The notes: generated by a model not told the origin, from the sequence alone. A stretch of DNA of 64,000 nucleotides from Bacilli bacterium (GCA_016297695.1 JAEDGC010000001.1:60721-124720); one strand, 5' to 3'. Positions 25,301 to 35,580 are shown, counted from the stretch's first letter. Numbers and translations: made by a program.

Positions 25301-28300
25301 ATGGAGATATTTCTAAAAAAGAATTATTATCTTCTACTGATGAATTAATAGACGCTTATGATGTTGAAAATGGTAAGTTATATCAGTTAACTGGACAATA
25401 TGATAAATTAGCTGAAGCAATTAAGAAAAAAAGGCTTGAAGAGGCTCGTGATAAAAGAGATATTGCAAAGTCTAGTTTAGAAGCAAATTTAGACACTTTT
25501 AAAGCAAATTCTGGTAATAAAGATTTAAATGAATTATTATCAAAAAATATTTATTTTACAGAAGATGCGAATGATAAAAAATTATATCAAATTCAAGAGA
25601 TATTTGAAAAAGCTGGCTTAAAAACACAAATAAGTACTAGTGCTATGTCTGGGGTAACAAGTTTAGATTTTATAAAAGATCAAGATGTTAATTTAAATGA
25701 TCCAAATAATATTTTAAAACTGCAAAATGCAATACAAGAGCTTGCAGATAATTCATTATATGGAGAATTAAGCACTGAAGTCGGTGGCATATATACTATT
25801 CTTCATGGTTTTGTAGATAATGATACAACAGATTTAAAACAATCCTTATTAGAAGCTAATCAAGCAGAATTTGAATTTCAAATTAAAGATAGCGATATAG
25901 AATCTATTACTTCTTATGAAGAATATGTTAAAGCATTAAAAACGTTACAGAACTCTATGAATATTAGCTCTGATGAATTTTATTCTCTTGTTGAAGGTTT
26001 AGGCACTACTTACTCATCAAGATTTGCAGCGCTTGAAAGAATTTTAAATAATCCATTACAAACAGGAGTTTCAGAATTTTTAAAAAGTTTATCTGATGAA
26101 GATTTAGCTATTGCTGTAACATTAGGCATTAATGAGCAAGATAGTGTTGAAAGCATAAAAGCAGCTATTGAAGCGGCTAAGCAACAATTGTCAACTAAAG
26201 ATACAACTATTTTTGTTGATATTAGAGCTAAATTAGGAACTGAAGATATAAAAGAAGCTAAAAACGAATTATCTGAATATGCTGATTTATTAGAAGATAT
26301 TGAAGATAGAAGTTTATTTAGACAGGTAAACGCTCTTGAAGGTATTGAAGATACTATGTTAAATGATAATCAACAATATATACAAGATATGTTTTTATCT
26401 GATAAAGAAAAAGATGCTCAATTAGAAAAATATAAAGAAGAACAAAAAAAGGTTTATGAACAAAACCCTCAATTAGCAAATTATAATGCTATTAAAAATG
26501 AAGATTTAACTTCTATTTCAAAAAATAACAATACGAAAATAAATAGTCAATCAGATTATGAACTTTATAGACAAAAGAGTTTTTTGTATGATAGTCAGGG
26601 CAATTTAAAAGAAGAGATTAAAAACTTTTATGAAGAAGTTGATGGAAAGCTTAAATTAATAGAGGGTAAAACTCAAGAAGATGTTATTACAGCACTATTT
26701 GGTGGAGAAGATGGAGTAAAATTATTAGAAGATGCAAATATAAGATTAGCTATTTTAAATAAGGGCATAAAAGCGGTTACAGATTCTTTAACAACAAAAG
26801 AAATTAATAATTTAGTATTTAATCAAATAGAAGAAGAAACTAATCAAATTTTAGCTAACATTAATGCAATTAAGGATGCTGGTTCTCTTATTGGAGAAGG
26901 CTTTGTTGTTGCAACAGATGATATTGAAGAATTTGCAAGTAAATTTCCAGAATTATTAAAAGATTATGAAGTTTTAAGTGATGGCTCTATTAAACTAAGT
27001 CAAGCTCAAGTTGAAGCTACTATTGGTAATATTCATGAAGAACAAAAAGTAAAAACAGAAGCGCAAATACAAGAAATAGATCAACAAATTGCATTAACAG
27101 AGATAAAAATTAAGTTTTTAGAAAAACAAAGAGAAAATACTTTAAGTTTTTTACGAGGAGAAATTAGTCAGCAAGAATATTTAGATAATGTAAAAACAAC
27201 TGGAGCAGAATATGAAAAAAATCTTCAAGATGCTTTAACCAAAAATGGCATAGAGAATGGAGCTATATCATTAGAATCCCAAACAAAGATTATCGGAAAA
27301 GAAATGGATAATGTTAATGCTTTGGGAGAAGCTTATTCAAAGCTAGGCGCTACTGCATCCGCAGCCTTAATGGGACAAGACCCCGGAGAATGGATTGATG
27401 CTGCAATCAATGCCGCTGTTAGTGAGTCTGAGGCAATTTCTCAAGGCTTCTTAGATATGATTGGGTCTGAGATTAATTTAGCAGAATTAGATGAAGATAG
27501 TAGAAAAGCAGTTGATCAAGCTTATGCTTACTTAGCTACAACCAATAAAGAATTAGAAGAGCAAAAAACTATTCTAGAAACATTAAGACAACAAAAAGTA
27601 ATGCTTGAAAGTGGAATTAATGCTTCTATAGATTCTGTTAATGATGGTTTAGCTGAACAAATAGATCTATTAGAAGATATACTAGACATTTATCACGATA
27701 TTAATAATGAACTTACTCAAATAGATACTTTATTAAACAAAGTCACAGAAGAGCAAGATAGATTAAATGGTCAAGATTATGTTAATAGTTTAAATGATCA
27801 AAATAAATTATTAGATGCCCAAATTGACAAATTAAAGCAAAAGAAAAATATTGGTAAAGCAGAAGCTGCTGGTCTTAAAGATCAATTAACTGGTTACGGA
27901 TTCATATTTAATGAAGATGGAACTGTTGCTAACTATGAATCTGCAATGTTAGCAAATGCGCAGATTGTTCAGGATGCACAAATGTCTGGAGATGAAGATG
28001 CTGCGGAGAGAGCACAAGAACAATATGACCAGATGAAAGAAGCTCTTGAAAGATATGAAGAAGTTATTCTTAATGAAATTCCAGGTTATGATGAAGAAAC
28101 TAGAGAAGCTCTCAATAGACAGATAGAAAATAATATTAAAAAATTCCATTATGAGTTAGACCTTCATGTTAATCTTAATACCTTAGAAAAAGATTTTAAC
28201 ACTTTCCAACAAAATATACTTGATGAAAATGATTTAGCAAGTAAATTTAATTTACAAGCTGATTATTTATTTGACTCTCACGCAATGTCAAATATTACAG

Positions 28301-30855
28301 AACAAGCTGATGAAGTTCAAAAGATAATGGGCGAAATCCAAAAAATGGAAAATGGTCAAACATCTGAAATATTTGGAGATAATATAGCTGCCGCATATGA
28401 GGAGTTAGAAACCGCAACAAAAAATTTACAAGATTCTACTGTAGAAGTTAAACAAGCTTTTGATGAAGCACTTAATACATATTTATCAATGATGGATCAA
28501 TTATCAGAAGCTATAGATGAACAACAATCTCTTTATGATAAGGTAAATAGTATTCTTGAACATAGAAAAAATGTTATTTCTATGGTCTTTGGAGAAGATA
28601 GCTATAAAGAATTTGATATGTATTATCAAAAGCAACATGAAAATAATCTTGAAGCTATTGAAGCAGCTCGTTCATCAAGAGATTATTGGGCAGATGTAAT
28701 GGCAAAAGAAGAAGAAGGTTCTGAACTTTGGTTAAAAGCAAAAGAAAACTGGGAAGCTTCTGTTGATACATTAAATTCAAGAGTTGAAGATAGTATTTCT
28801 AATTTAAAAGCTCAATATGATAATGCTATAAAATTAATATTCCAAAAAACAAATGAACAAATTACTAATGGTAAAGGTTTAGATTATCTTAAATATGAAT
28901 GGGATTATATAAAAGAAGATTCAGAACAATATTTAGATAATGTAGATAAGGCATATCAAATATCTAAATTTAGTGCAAATATTGAAAAACAAATTAACAG
29001 TTCTTCTTCTTTAAGTGCTAAAAAAAGACTTAGTGATTTTCAACAGCAAGAATTAGAAATGTTGGAAAAGAAAGATAAGTTATCTCAATATGATATTGAC
29101 AGAAGTAATAAGAAGTTAGAAATATTACAAGCGCAAATAGCTCTTGAAGATGCACAAAATAATAAATCCTCAATGCGTTTAAGAAGAGATAGTCAAGGTA
29201 ATTATAGTTATCAATTTGTCGCAGATACAAGTGCAGTAGACAAAGCTCAAGAAGATTTACAAAATAGTATTCACGATTTATATACTTTAGATAAAGAAAG
29301 ATTACAAACTACTGTTGACGAATATCATAATACTTGGATAAAGGCTCAAGAAGAAATTGCTGAGGCAATGCGAACTTTGCAAGGGGAAGAGTTAAAAGCA
29401 AGACTTAAACAGATACAAGATCATTACCAACCTTTATTAGAAGGATATTCTAAAGATATTACAGAAGCAAATGATAATTTATCTGCATCTGCATTATCAA
29501 ATTTATCACTATTTAGTGATGAAGCAAAAATATCTACAGATGATATAGTTAATTATCTTACTGGAGATAAAACTGGTTCAAAGAAACTTGAAAATGAATT
29601 TATTACAAGCTTAAAGAACGTGGGTGTTGATTTTAGAGATAATTTGCCGGGAATGGCTAATGCCGGATTAACCGCAATTGCAAGTGACGCTGGGAATACT
29701 AAATCCGCCCTTGATTCAATGTTTGATCAAGTTTTGCAAGAAGCAGACAATTTCAAAACAAAACTAGGAGAAATTGAAAATGCTTCTGGTGAAAGCTTTA
29801 AAGATTATACTACTAATGCGGGTAAAGCTTATGAGCAAACTAAAAAACTAGTTGAATATCAAGGCAAATTAATTACACAATATAAAGATAAACTAGGTAT
29901 AAGTAGAAAAACTTTAACAAGATTAGAAGAATTAGCAAGTAAATTTGGTGATATTACCACAAATGCAACTACGGCAGCCAATGCAGCTAAAGCACTTAAG
30001 GATGCTATGAAATTATTTAAGACAAAATATACTGCAAAAATTGATATAACTGGAGCTACCGCGGCAATTAATAAATTAATTAAAAAACTTGGAGAATATA
30101 CTAAAAAACTTGGAGAAATTTCTAATTATACTGTAAACCCAAGTATTGGCAGTGGTTCTAGTGGAGAAAGTGATACAAAAGGTGAAGAGAAAGACCCCTG
30201 GATTGGAAAGATTGTTACTTGGAAAGGCAAAATCACTCCTTTCCATTATTATAAAGGAGATGGAACCAAGAAATATTTAACTGATAAACAACTTTATGGA
30301 AATTTATTAGATGTCAGTATTCCAGATTCAACAGCTTATGCTCAATATAAAAAGAATTTGCACTCTAGTATTCAATGGGAGATAATAGCAGATGCAAAAA
30401 CTTTGAACTCAAATAATAAAGATGGTTATCGAGTTAAAAATGTAAAAACCGGATATGAAGGCTGGGTATCTAAAAAGGATATTGCAAAGCTTGACACTGG
30501 TGGTTATACAGGTGTTTGGAACTCTAAACAAGGTAAAATGGCAATGCTCCACGAAAAAGAATTAGTTCTTAATGCAAAAGATACGGCTAATATTTTATCA
30601 GCAGTTCAGCTAATGAGAAAACAACAAGATTTAGTAAATGCTTTATCATTAAGTGCAATTGTGCAAAAACAAGCTATGCTAGATAGAATAAATGCAACAG
30701 TTATTCCAGATATTGCTACTGCAGCAAATACTCTTGATCAAAATGTTCATATTGAAGCTTCATTCCCAAATGTTAGAGATTCAAGACAGATAGAAGAAGC
30801 TTTTGACAATTTAGTAAATATGGCATCGCAATATGCAAACAGAAAACTTTTATAA
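22333..30855 (+). CDS. Tape measure protein (2840 aa)
   Basis: The longest gene. Residues ~165-340 form the TP901-type minor tail domain (LDTSLSNIRIVTGKSADEM, MGVDIDQLNGML, QAPESVGTAFKTIFARIGD). Near 890-940 lies a hydrophobic stretch (GWIGIIGMALGAIVGIFQ) that could enter the host membrane. Most of the rest is Glu/Lys/Gln-rich coiled coil. The C-terminus has an SH3-like region (near 2690-2760) and the typical LDTGGYTG ... AMLHEKELVLNAKDT ending. At about 1.5 A per residue it predicts a tail near 0.42 micrometre. GGAGG ribosome site and strong downstream terminator. Confidence 0.95.
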   Translation: MANRRIDYTIGFKPDKTSLNSIYNSLKEIQQMTAKDYMLKFSKSDNIYQARVELEAIQGQVLNIANSYSKSFDSKLGVVNLRNFDNELQKCNIQSKDLFTILSKVGKEDVFSNIIKDSLTANVQLEKTTSFLDKMGETLTSTIRWGISSRLMNSFVGSVKGSFTYIKELDTSLSNIRIVTGKSADEMATFAKEANKAASALGSTTKTYTDASLIYFQQGLSDSEVKARAETTLKAANVTGQTGEEVSEQLTAVWNGYKVSAAETELYVDKLAAVAATTASDLEELSTGMSKVASAASIMGVDIDQLNGMLSTTISVTRQAPESVGTAFKTIFARIGDIEAGKGEISLGEYTSKMKEIGFNVLDANNKLRNQGQVIEEIGSKWNTLSREQQIALTQTMAGARQYNNLLALFDNWSMYTKAIETSKNATGTLQKQQDIYMQSTEAHLKELTAAQEQFQASLLDPNTINEVADALKAMFNVFAKGVDALGGGAGVLLNFGSILTQVFSKQIAANIMPIVNGFKAMGNQSKAVQQIVDNVKTMANLDSLGSKTAIPNLVKRVERDISALNYMNPQQLEQMIGYYTKIAELESDLEAHNIRKGETAGKLNLISKATGGKEITADTNFNSTEVNQMIDDRAGRIDQFTVSLQQIEEQSAALLTKSGDKQKQLAESVAQQAQDLLINFNSLNGLQFFDEKQYKATEQRIKEIQQLANEVLNPKTPIDKDTAIDNLPKELKEQIDARKKALLKNGPAVKEGRYLVYKDENENKITSKDIKEQFIQEYNDGIRTSVENTNALGEKIKEIVQDTQRATEANKGFVETLEEGKTPTEQLKGDIEAAKKNAEALKKSTDLQKNIDSVVQLTSSLGMSMSIMNNIANLPNIWQSQEDGVTKFAQISFNLAQTAIPAVVSGINTIATATTALQAAMGWIGIIGMALGAIVGIFQAVANAQENERKARIENNKAIIEENKLRQEEIDSNTALCNNYIELEKKYKNGDISKKELLSSTDELIDAYDVENGKLYQLTGQYDKLAEAIKKKRLEEARDKRDIAKSSLEANLDTFKANSGNKDLNELLSKNIYFTEDANDKKLYQIQEIFEKAGLKTQISTSAMSGVTSLDFIKDQDVNLNDPNNILKLQNAIQELADNSLYGELSTEVGGIYTILHGFVDNDTTDLKQSLLEANQAEFEFQIKDSDIESITSYEEYVKALKTLQNSMNISSDEFYSLVEGLGTTYSSRFAALERILNNPLQTGVSEFLKSLSDEDLAIAVTLGINEQDSVESIKAAIEAAKQQLSTKDTTIFVDIRAKLGTEDIKEAKNELSEYADLLEDIEDRSLFRQVNALEGIEDTMLNDNQQYIQDMFLSDKEKDAQLEKYKEEQKKVYEQNPQLANYNAIKNEDLTSISKNNNTKINSQSDYELYRQKSFLYDSQGNLKEEIKNFYEEVDGKLKLIEGKTQEDVITALFGGEDGVKLLEDANIRLAILNKGIKAVTDSLTTKEINNLVFNQIEEETNQILANINAIKDAGSLIGEGFVVATDDIEEFASKFPELLKDYEVLSDGSIKLSQAQVEATIGNIHEEQKVKTEAQIQEIDQQIALTEIKIKFLEKQRENTLSFLRGEISQQEYLDNVKTTGAEYEKNLQDALTKNGIENGAISLESQTKIIGKEMDNVNALGEAYSKLGATASAALMGQDPGEWIDAAINAAVSESEAISQGFLDMIGSEINLAELDEDSRKAVDQAYAYLATTNKELEEQKTILETLRQQKVMLESGINASIDSVNDGLAEQIDLLEDILDIYHDINNELTQIDTLLNKVTEEQDRLNGQDYVNSLNDQNKLLDAQIDKLKQKKNIGKAEAAGLKDQLTGYGFIFNEDGTVANYESAMLANAQIVQDAQMSGDEDAAERAQEQYDQMKEALERYEEVILNEIPGYDEETREALNRQIENNIKKFHYELDLHVNLNTLEKDFNTFQQNILDENDLASKFNLQADYLFDSHAMSNITEQADEVQKIMGEIQKMENGQTSEIFGDNIAAAYEELETATKNLQDSTVEVKQAFDEALNTYLSMMDQLSEAIDEQQSLYDKVNSILEHRKNVISMVFGEDSYKEFDMYYQKQHENNLEAIEAARSSRDYWADVMAKEEEGSELWLKAKENWEASVDTLNSRVEDSISNLKAQYDNAIKLIFQKTNEQITNGKGLDYLKYEWDYIKEDSEQYLDNVDKAYQISKFSANIEKQINSSSSLSAKKRLSDFQQQELEMLEKKDKLSQYDIDRSNKKLEILQAQIALEDAQNNKSSMRLRRDSQGNYSYQFVADTSAVDKAQEDLQNSIHDLYTLDKERLQTTVDEYHNTWIKAQEEIAEAMRTLQGEELKARLKQIQDHYQPLLEGYSKDITEANDNLSASALSNLSLFSDEAKISTDDIVNYLTGDKTGSKKLENEFITSLKNVGVDFRDNLPGMANAGLTAIASDAGNTKSALDSMFDQVLQEADNFKTKLGEIENASGESFKDYTTNAGKAYEQTKKLVEYQGKLITQYKDKLGISRKTLTRLEELASKFGDITTNATTAANAAKALKDAMKLFKTKYTAKIDITGATAAINKLIKKLGEYTKKLGEISNYTVNPSIGSGSSGESDTKGEEKDPWIGKIVTWKGKITPFHYYKGDGTKKYLTDKQLYGNLLDVSIPDSTAYAQYKKNLHSSIQWEIIADAKTLNSNNKDGYRVKNVKTGYEGWVSKKDIAKLDTGGYTGVWNSKQGKMAMLHEKELVLNAKDTANILSAVQLMRKQQDLVNALSLSAIVQKQAMLDRINATVIPDIATAANTLDQNVHIEASFPNVRDSRQIEEAFDNLVNMASQYANRKLL

Positions 30856-30856
30856 T

Positions 30857-30890
30857 AAAAGGGGAGAATTTAATCTCCCCTTTTATTTTT
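30857..30890 (+). terminator. Terminator after the tape measure gene
   Basis: An 11-bp stem AAAAGGGGAGA with TCTCCCCTTTT, loop ATTTAA, followed by ATTTTT. Confidence 0.92.
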
Positions 30891-30956
30891 TGGGTAAAAG
30901 AGTATAATATTGATATTTTGATTTTTAAAATATAAAAAGGTGATAGGAGGAGTTTT

Positions 30957-31289
30957 ATGAATACAGTTGCAGAAATAAATAAAGCTTTATGTGAATCTGC
31001 CCGAATAATTGCTGAAAAAGTAGTAGAAGAATCACGCTTTGATAAAACAATTAAAGCTACTGTTATTACTTGTCTAGATGTAGGCAAAGGGTTGTATAAA
31101 TTAAAATATCAAGATATTGTTTTTGAAGCTTATTCAATGGCATATAATGCTATATATAAAAATGGAACCAGTGTATATGTTCTTGTCCCGAATAACGATA
31201 TGGGTAATCAAAAAGTTATTCTCGGCTCCTATAGTATTGCCGCAGAACCCAATATTATACAAGAAATATATTGGAATGATTATTTTTAA
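30957..31289 (+). CDS. Small OB-like baseplate/tail-tip protein
   Basis: 110 residues. An N-terminal helix (INKALCESARIIAEKVVEES) precedes five predicted beta strands (KATVITCLDVGKGLYKLKY, IVFEAYSM, TSVYVLVP, QKVILGS), a pattern like an OB-fold domain found in baseplate proteins. It directly follows the tape measure, where distal-tail genes begin. AGGAGG ribosome site. Exact role unknown. Confidence 0.55.
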   Translation: MNTVAEINKALCESARIIAEKVVEESRFDKTIKATVITCLDVGKGLYKLKYQDIVFEAYSMAYNAIYKNGTSVYVLVPNNDMGNQKVILGSYSIAAEPNIIQEIYWNDYF

Positions 31290-31304
31290 AGGAGAAATAA
31301 AGAT

Positions 31305-31508
31305 ATGAATATGGATTACGCAATTTTTAAAACAAAAGAACAATTTGTTAAATTAATAAATGAAAGTGGATTAGCACCTTCTGTTATTAATTATATTTTA
31401 AGAGAAATTTCTTCTCAATTAGAGTCTATTGCTAATAATAATATTAGTAATGAGATACAAAATGAAAAGAAAGAAGAAGCTGGAGAACCTCTTGAAAAGG
31501 AGGAATAA
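31305..31508 (+). CDS. Small hypothetical tail-region protein
   Basis: 67 residues: a helical N-terminal part (FKTKEQFVKLINESG), a second helix (INYILREISSQLESI) and an acidic Lys/Glu C-terminus. AAAGGAG ribosome site 16 bp after the previous gene and 4 bp before the next. Probably a small tail-tip or assembly factor; no family recognised. Confidence 0.6.
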   Translation: MNMDYAIFKTKEQFVKLINESGLAPSVINYILREISSQLESIANNNISNEIQNEKKEEAGEPLEKEE

Positions 31509-31511
31509 TAA

Positions 31512-33110
31512 ATGTCAACAACAATTGAACAAATTAGAAAAGTAAATGTTTATGAAGAAGATAAAAAAGGTGAACGAACTCTAGTTCAAGAAAATGTTCC
31601 ACTTGGAAGTAATGTTGTAATGGAAAAGACTGCTCCAGCAGAAGAGTTATATCTATTAACAGGTAAAGAAGATAAGATTGCTAATACAATTACATTATAT
31701 CCAACTAAGATTAAAGTAACCTCAGATGGTAGTATTGACGCAAAAGATTTTACAATAGGTAGTTCAAGTCTAAAAAGTGATTATGTATCTACAATAACCT
31801 GGGGCGAAGAAAAAGAATCTTCAAAAGATGGGGCTAAATTGTATGCAAGAAGGCTTTATTATGACATTAATAGTAATAAATTTCAAGTTAAAAATAAGGA
31901 AGATAAGCCTTTAAATTTATTACAAGTTCCATATCTTGAATTATATGAAGAAAATACTATTAAAACAGAAAAAATGGCTAAACCTTTACTTTTAAATGTT
32001 GAAAATGTAATAGAAGAAAATTTACCAAGTAATACAAAAGTAGTTTTAGGTCATACTGCTATAAAAGATTCTACTCTTGATTTAGTTGATAATACTAATG
32101 GTTATTTAGGCGCTAGGCTTGGTATAGATACAAGAGAAGATAAATTATATGGTTATTTAAGTTTTTATAAGACAATTAAAAATGAAAATGGTTCTTTTAA
32201 AAATTATAATATTGGTGGCATTTTCGCTGATGCTAATAACAGTTTATGTATTATGCCAAGGAATATTCCATATAAAGATATAAACACGCCAGAGACAGAT
32301 GAAGTATTACCAGTTATTGCTGGTTCTGTTGGCGCGTCACAACATAAATTTGAACATATGTGGGCAAAAAATTTACATGGTAATATACAACCAGTGCTAT
32401 ATTTAGACGCACCAACATCAAAAACATCTTTAGCTGATTTAGGATTCAAAGATCAGCTAATTTATGTTGGTCTTGATTTTGGTAAGAGTGGAAATGTAGT
32501 AGATATGCCGTTTGATTCTATTAACGGTTATTGTATAACTTTAAAAACATCTGATAATGAAAACCATAATGTAATAAAACAAATATTTATTCGTACTGGA
32601 ACAAAAGGAACAATTACTGAACGAAAAATTTATCTTAGAACTGGTTATTTAGAAGAAGATTCTACTTGGAGTTATGGTGATTGGACTCCAGCCTTAGGTC
32701 ATACTGATTGGACCGAAGTGCCTCCCTTATCTAATGGAAGATATGGCATAATATATGAAAATAATCATTATATAATACCGAAGCAATATGTAAATAAGGC
32801 AACAATACTCATTCAGAGAAGGCAATTTTTAGACATATACCAGTCTTATGATTATATAAATTATTTTTGTATGCATCGTTCTATAAACCAAATAAAACAA
32901 GAAATTGATATAGCTGTAGAGAGTTATCAAAAAAATAATTATATTGCTTGTGCAGCTATAGAAACAAAATGCTATGTTGGTGGGAAACATGAAAAAGTAA
33001 AGTTTATCTTTACTTATAATACAAATAATGAAATTTGCTTAGTAGGAGTTGATTTGCCGTCTGGTTCTACTCAACAAATTAATTTATTACGTTGTAAACA
33101 ATATGATTAA
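31512..33110 (+). CDS. Putative tail fibre/receptor-binding protein
   Basis: 532 residues, beta-rich. The N-terminal ~150 residues are charged and may attach to the tail. The middle (GYLGARLGIDTREDKLYGYLSF, IAGSVGASQHKFEHMWAKNLHG) reads like a fibre shaft ending. Near residues 340-400 GYCITLKT, KQIFIRTGT and WSYGDWTP resemble the pyocin-knob type of tip domain. The C-terminal ~100 residues are a compact alpha/beta region with two Cys. Host-receptor binding is inferred from position and domain style. Confidence 0.6.
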   Translation: MSTTIEQIRKVNVYEEDKKGERTLVQENVPLGSNVVMEKTAPAEELYLLTGKEDKIANTITLYPTKIKVTSDGSIDAKDFTIGSSSLKSDYVSTITWGEEKESSKDGAKLYARRLYYDINSNKFQVKNKEDKPLNLLQVPYLELYEENTIKTEKMAKPLLLNVENVIEENLPSNTKVVLGHTAIKDSTLDLVDNTNGYLGARLGIDTREDKLYGYLSFYKTIKNENGSFKNYNIGGIFADANNSLCIMPRNIPYKDINTPETDEVLPVIAGSVGASQHKFEHMWAKNLHGNIQPVLYLDAPTSKTSLADLGFKDQLIYVGLDFGKSGNVVDMPFDSINGYCITLKTSDNENHNVIKQIFIRTGTKGTITERKIYLRTGYLEEDSTWSYGDWTPALGHTDWTEVPPLSNGRYGIIYENNHYIIPKQYVNKATILIQRRQFLDIYQSYDYINYFCMHRSINQIKQEIDIAVESYQKNNYIACAAIETKCYVGGKHEKVKFIFTYNTNNEICLVGVDLPSGSTQQINLLRCKQYD

Positions 33111-33139
33111 TTTTTATTTTTTAGGGGGAGAAGAAGAAA

Positions 33140-33580
33140 ATGAATGAATTAATTCAGTTGTTTTCTCAATTTAATTTAGGACAAATTTTAATAATAATTA
33201 TCCTTTTAGGATTATCTGCAAAAGGAGTAATTACTTTTTTTGATTGGGTAAAAGAGCGATTATATAAATTGTCTAATAAGCAATTAAAATCAAAAAAAAC
33301 TAACGAGCAAATAAAAAATCAAGAGGAAACAATTAATAATTTAAAGAAAGATGTAGAAAAAATTCAAAAGAGTATTGATACTTTAATTGAATCTGATAAA
33401 GAAAATATTAAAGCTTGGATTACAGAAAAACACCATTATTATTGTTATGAAAAAAAATATATAGATGATTATACGCTTGATTGTTTAGAAAGAAGATTTA
33501 CTCGTTATGAAGAAGAAGGCGGCAATAGTTTTGTCCACAATTTAATGGATGATTTAAGAGATTTACCGAGAAAACCTTAA
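33140..33580 (+). CDS. Membrane-anchored holin-like protein
   Basis: 146 residues. One N-terminal transmembrane helix (ILIIIILLGLSAKGVITFF, about residues 16-34), then a basic coiled coil (KQLKSKKTNEQIKNQ ... LKKDVEKIQKSI) and a C-terminal domain WITEKHHYYCYEKKYIDDYTLDCLERRF. Proteins of this layout in Firmicutes phages are often called holins, but it lies between fibre and baseplate genes and no endolysin is beside it, so a tail-associated membrane protein is also possible. Confidence 0.6.
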   Translation: MNELIQLFSQFNLGQILIIIILLGLSAKGVITFFDWVKERLYKLSNKQLKSKKTNEQIKNQEETINNLKKDVEKIQKSIDTLIESDKENIKAWITEKHHYYCYEKKYIDDYTLDCLERRFTRYEEEGGNSFVHNLMDDLRDLPRKP

Positions 33581-33613
33581 TAAAAGATAAAAGAGATAAA
33601 AGGAGTGATGGGA

Positions 33614-35578
33614 ATGGCCGTAACTTTATTTCCCCCAGTTTTAGCTGTAAATCTACCAGCTAGTAGTACAAGCGTAGAAAAATTTCGTATTAAATTTGCA
33701 TTTTCACAGTTTAATAGTATAGATGATATTTCTGGTATTCAATGTACTATTAGAAAAATGTCAGATAATTCTAATGCTTTTGTAACAGAAAACCACACAC
33801 CAGAAAACAAATTTGCTCCATATGGAATAATTCAAATTAAAAATGATTATATTTATAAAGAAGGAGATTTCTACTATATTAACATAAGTAAAGATTTCAT
33901 AAACAATTTAAAGAATGTTTATTATAAAGTCCAATTAAGATTTATTTCTAATGAAGCATCGTTAGAAGATTATCGGAATCCAAACTTTCCTTCTTGGATA
34001 GCGGGAAATCCAGGCTTATTTTCAGAATGGTCTACGGTGGGCTTATTAAGATTTGTAATTCCACCAGAAGTGACAATGCCAGAGAATTTAGCAGACTACG
34101 ATAGTAAAATATTAAATGTATCTTCTCCTGTTAAATATGATAATACTGAAAACGATTATATTGAAAAATTTAGATATTCATTATATAATAGTGATGATAC
34201 AGATCTAAAAAACCCAATAGAAACATCTAATTGGGTTCTATCAACATCGGATATAGAAACATTGGATTATGAATTTAAGACAGAATTAAAAAATAAAACT
34301 CTCTATCAATTAAAATTAGAATATCAAACACATGAAGATTATAGATTTGCTTCAGGAGAAATACCAAATGAAATAACGACATTTACTACAAAAATAAGCG
34401 AGTCGGCGCCAATTGAGGGTGTAGAAATGACTTATAAGCCTAATCCAGATACAGGTAGCATGTGTGTCAAGATATTTAATATAGACCCAGCTAAAGCTAT
34501 AAACGAAGAAGGAGAGACCTATTTAGATAAGAATAACTTATTAAATATTATTATTAAAAGAACTGATTCTAAGAGTAATTTTTCTAAATGGGAAACTATC
34601 CATAGTTGCAATAAAACATTAAATAGAACTGGTTCTTTAGACTGGGATGATAATACTGTAGAAGGCGGCGTATGGTATAAATATGGATACTATGTAAAAG
34701 ACCCAGATGGAAAGACTACTAATTTATTTATTCCAGAAATTAATCCGCAAATGTGTTATATTGAGGATATGTTCTTAACTAATCGTAAAGGTCATTTAAG
34801 AGTTAGATTAAATCAACAGATAGACAGTTTAAAATATATAATGAATGAACAAATTACAACAACTTTAGGTAATAAATACCCAGTCATATTCAGAAGTGGA
34901 AATACTAAATATAGACAGTTTAATATTAATGGGACTATTGCTACTGAAGGAGATAAATCTGAATATTCACCAGATGAACATAACTGTAAAACTGAAGGAA
35001 CACTGTCTTTTAATAAATGTGTTTTTGAAGGTACATCTATGTTCTTATCTGAGGAAGATTTAAATGCACAAAAACTATATACTTTAAATTCAAAAACATT
35101 ATATAAAGAAGATTACATAGATAAATATAATATAACTTTTCAAAATAATTTTATATTTGAAAAAGCTTTAAGAGATAAAGTAATAGATTTTCTTTATGAT
35201 AATTCTGTAAAATTATTTAAAACTCTTACTGAAGGTAATATACTTGTTAGACTAACCAATATATCTTTCACACCTAATAAAACTACAGGAAGAATGATTT
35301 ATGATTTTTCAGCTACCGCAACAGAAATAGCAGAAGATACTATTGAAAATTATGATAAATATGATATTATCAATATAGATAATACAATTGGTCATTTTGA
35401 ATATCAGGTTCTTATTGCGGATAAACCTCTTACTGTTGCGGCAACAGATGAAACTGAGCCTACAACTATTGATAATTATACAGAAGGCTCCATCTTAGTT
35501 GATGAAGAGAAAGAAATTGATAAAACATCTAATACTGATGCTAATTTAAATCTTTACTATAGTTGGGTGGAGGATTAA
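33614..35578 (+). CDS. Baseplate/distal tail protein
   Basis: 654 residues from ATG 33614, 8 nt after AGGAG. N-terminal half consists of two or three beta-sandwich, fibronectin-III-like regions (FRIKFAFSQFNSIDDISGIQ, WYKYGYYVKDPDGKT). The later part NKYPVIFRSGNTKYRQFNINGTI, MFLSEEDLNAQKLYT, EKALRDKVIDFLYDNSVKLF and GNILVRLTNISFTPN fits a distal tail or baseplate component. The product is probably a structural part of the tail tip. The end of the gene carries the ribosome site for the next. Confidence 0.65.
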   Translation: MAVTLFPPVLAVNLPASSTSVEKFRIKFAFSQFNSIDDISGIQCTIRKMSDNSNAFVTENHTPENKFAPYGIIQIKNDYIYKEGDFYYINISKDFINNLKNVYYKVQLRFISNEASLEDYRNPNFPSWIAGNPGLFSEWSTVGLLRFVIPPEVTMPENLADYDSKILNVSSPVKYDNTENDYIEKFRYSLYNSDDTDLKNPIETSNWVLSTSDIETLDYEFKTELKNKTLYQLKLEYQTHEDYRFASGEIPNEITTFTTKISESAPIEGVEMTYKPNPDTGSMCVKIFNIDPAKAINEEGETYLDKNNLLNIIIKRTDSKSNFSKWETIHSCNKTLNRTGSLDWDDNTVEGGVWYKYGYYVKDPDGKTTNLFIPEINPQMCYIEDMFLTNRKGHLRVRLNQQIDSLKYIMNEQITTTLGNKYPVIFRSGNTKYRQFNINGTIATEGDKSEYSPDEHNCKTEGTLSFNKCVFEGTSMFLSEEDLNAQKLYTLNSKTLYKEDYIDKYNITFQNNFIFEKALRDKVIDFLYDNSVKLFKTLTEGNILVRLTNISFTPNKTTGRMIYDFSATATEIAEDTIENYDKYDIINIDNTIGHFEYQVLIADKPLTVAATDETEPTTIDNYTEGSILVDEEKEIDKTSNTDANLNLYYSWVED

Positions 35579-35580
35579 TT

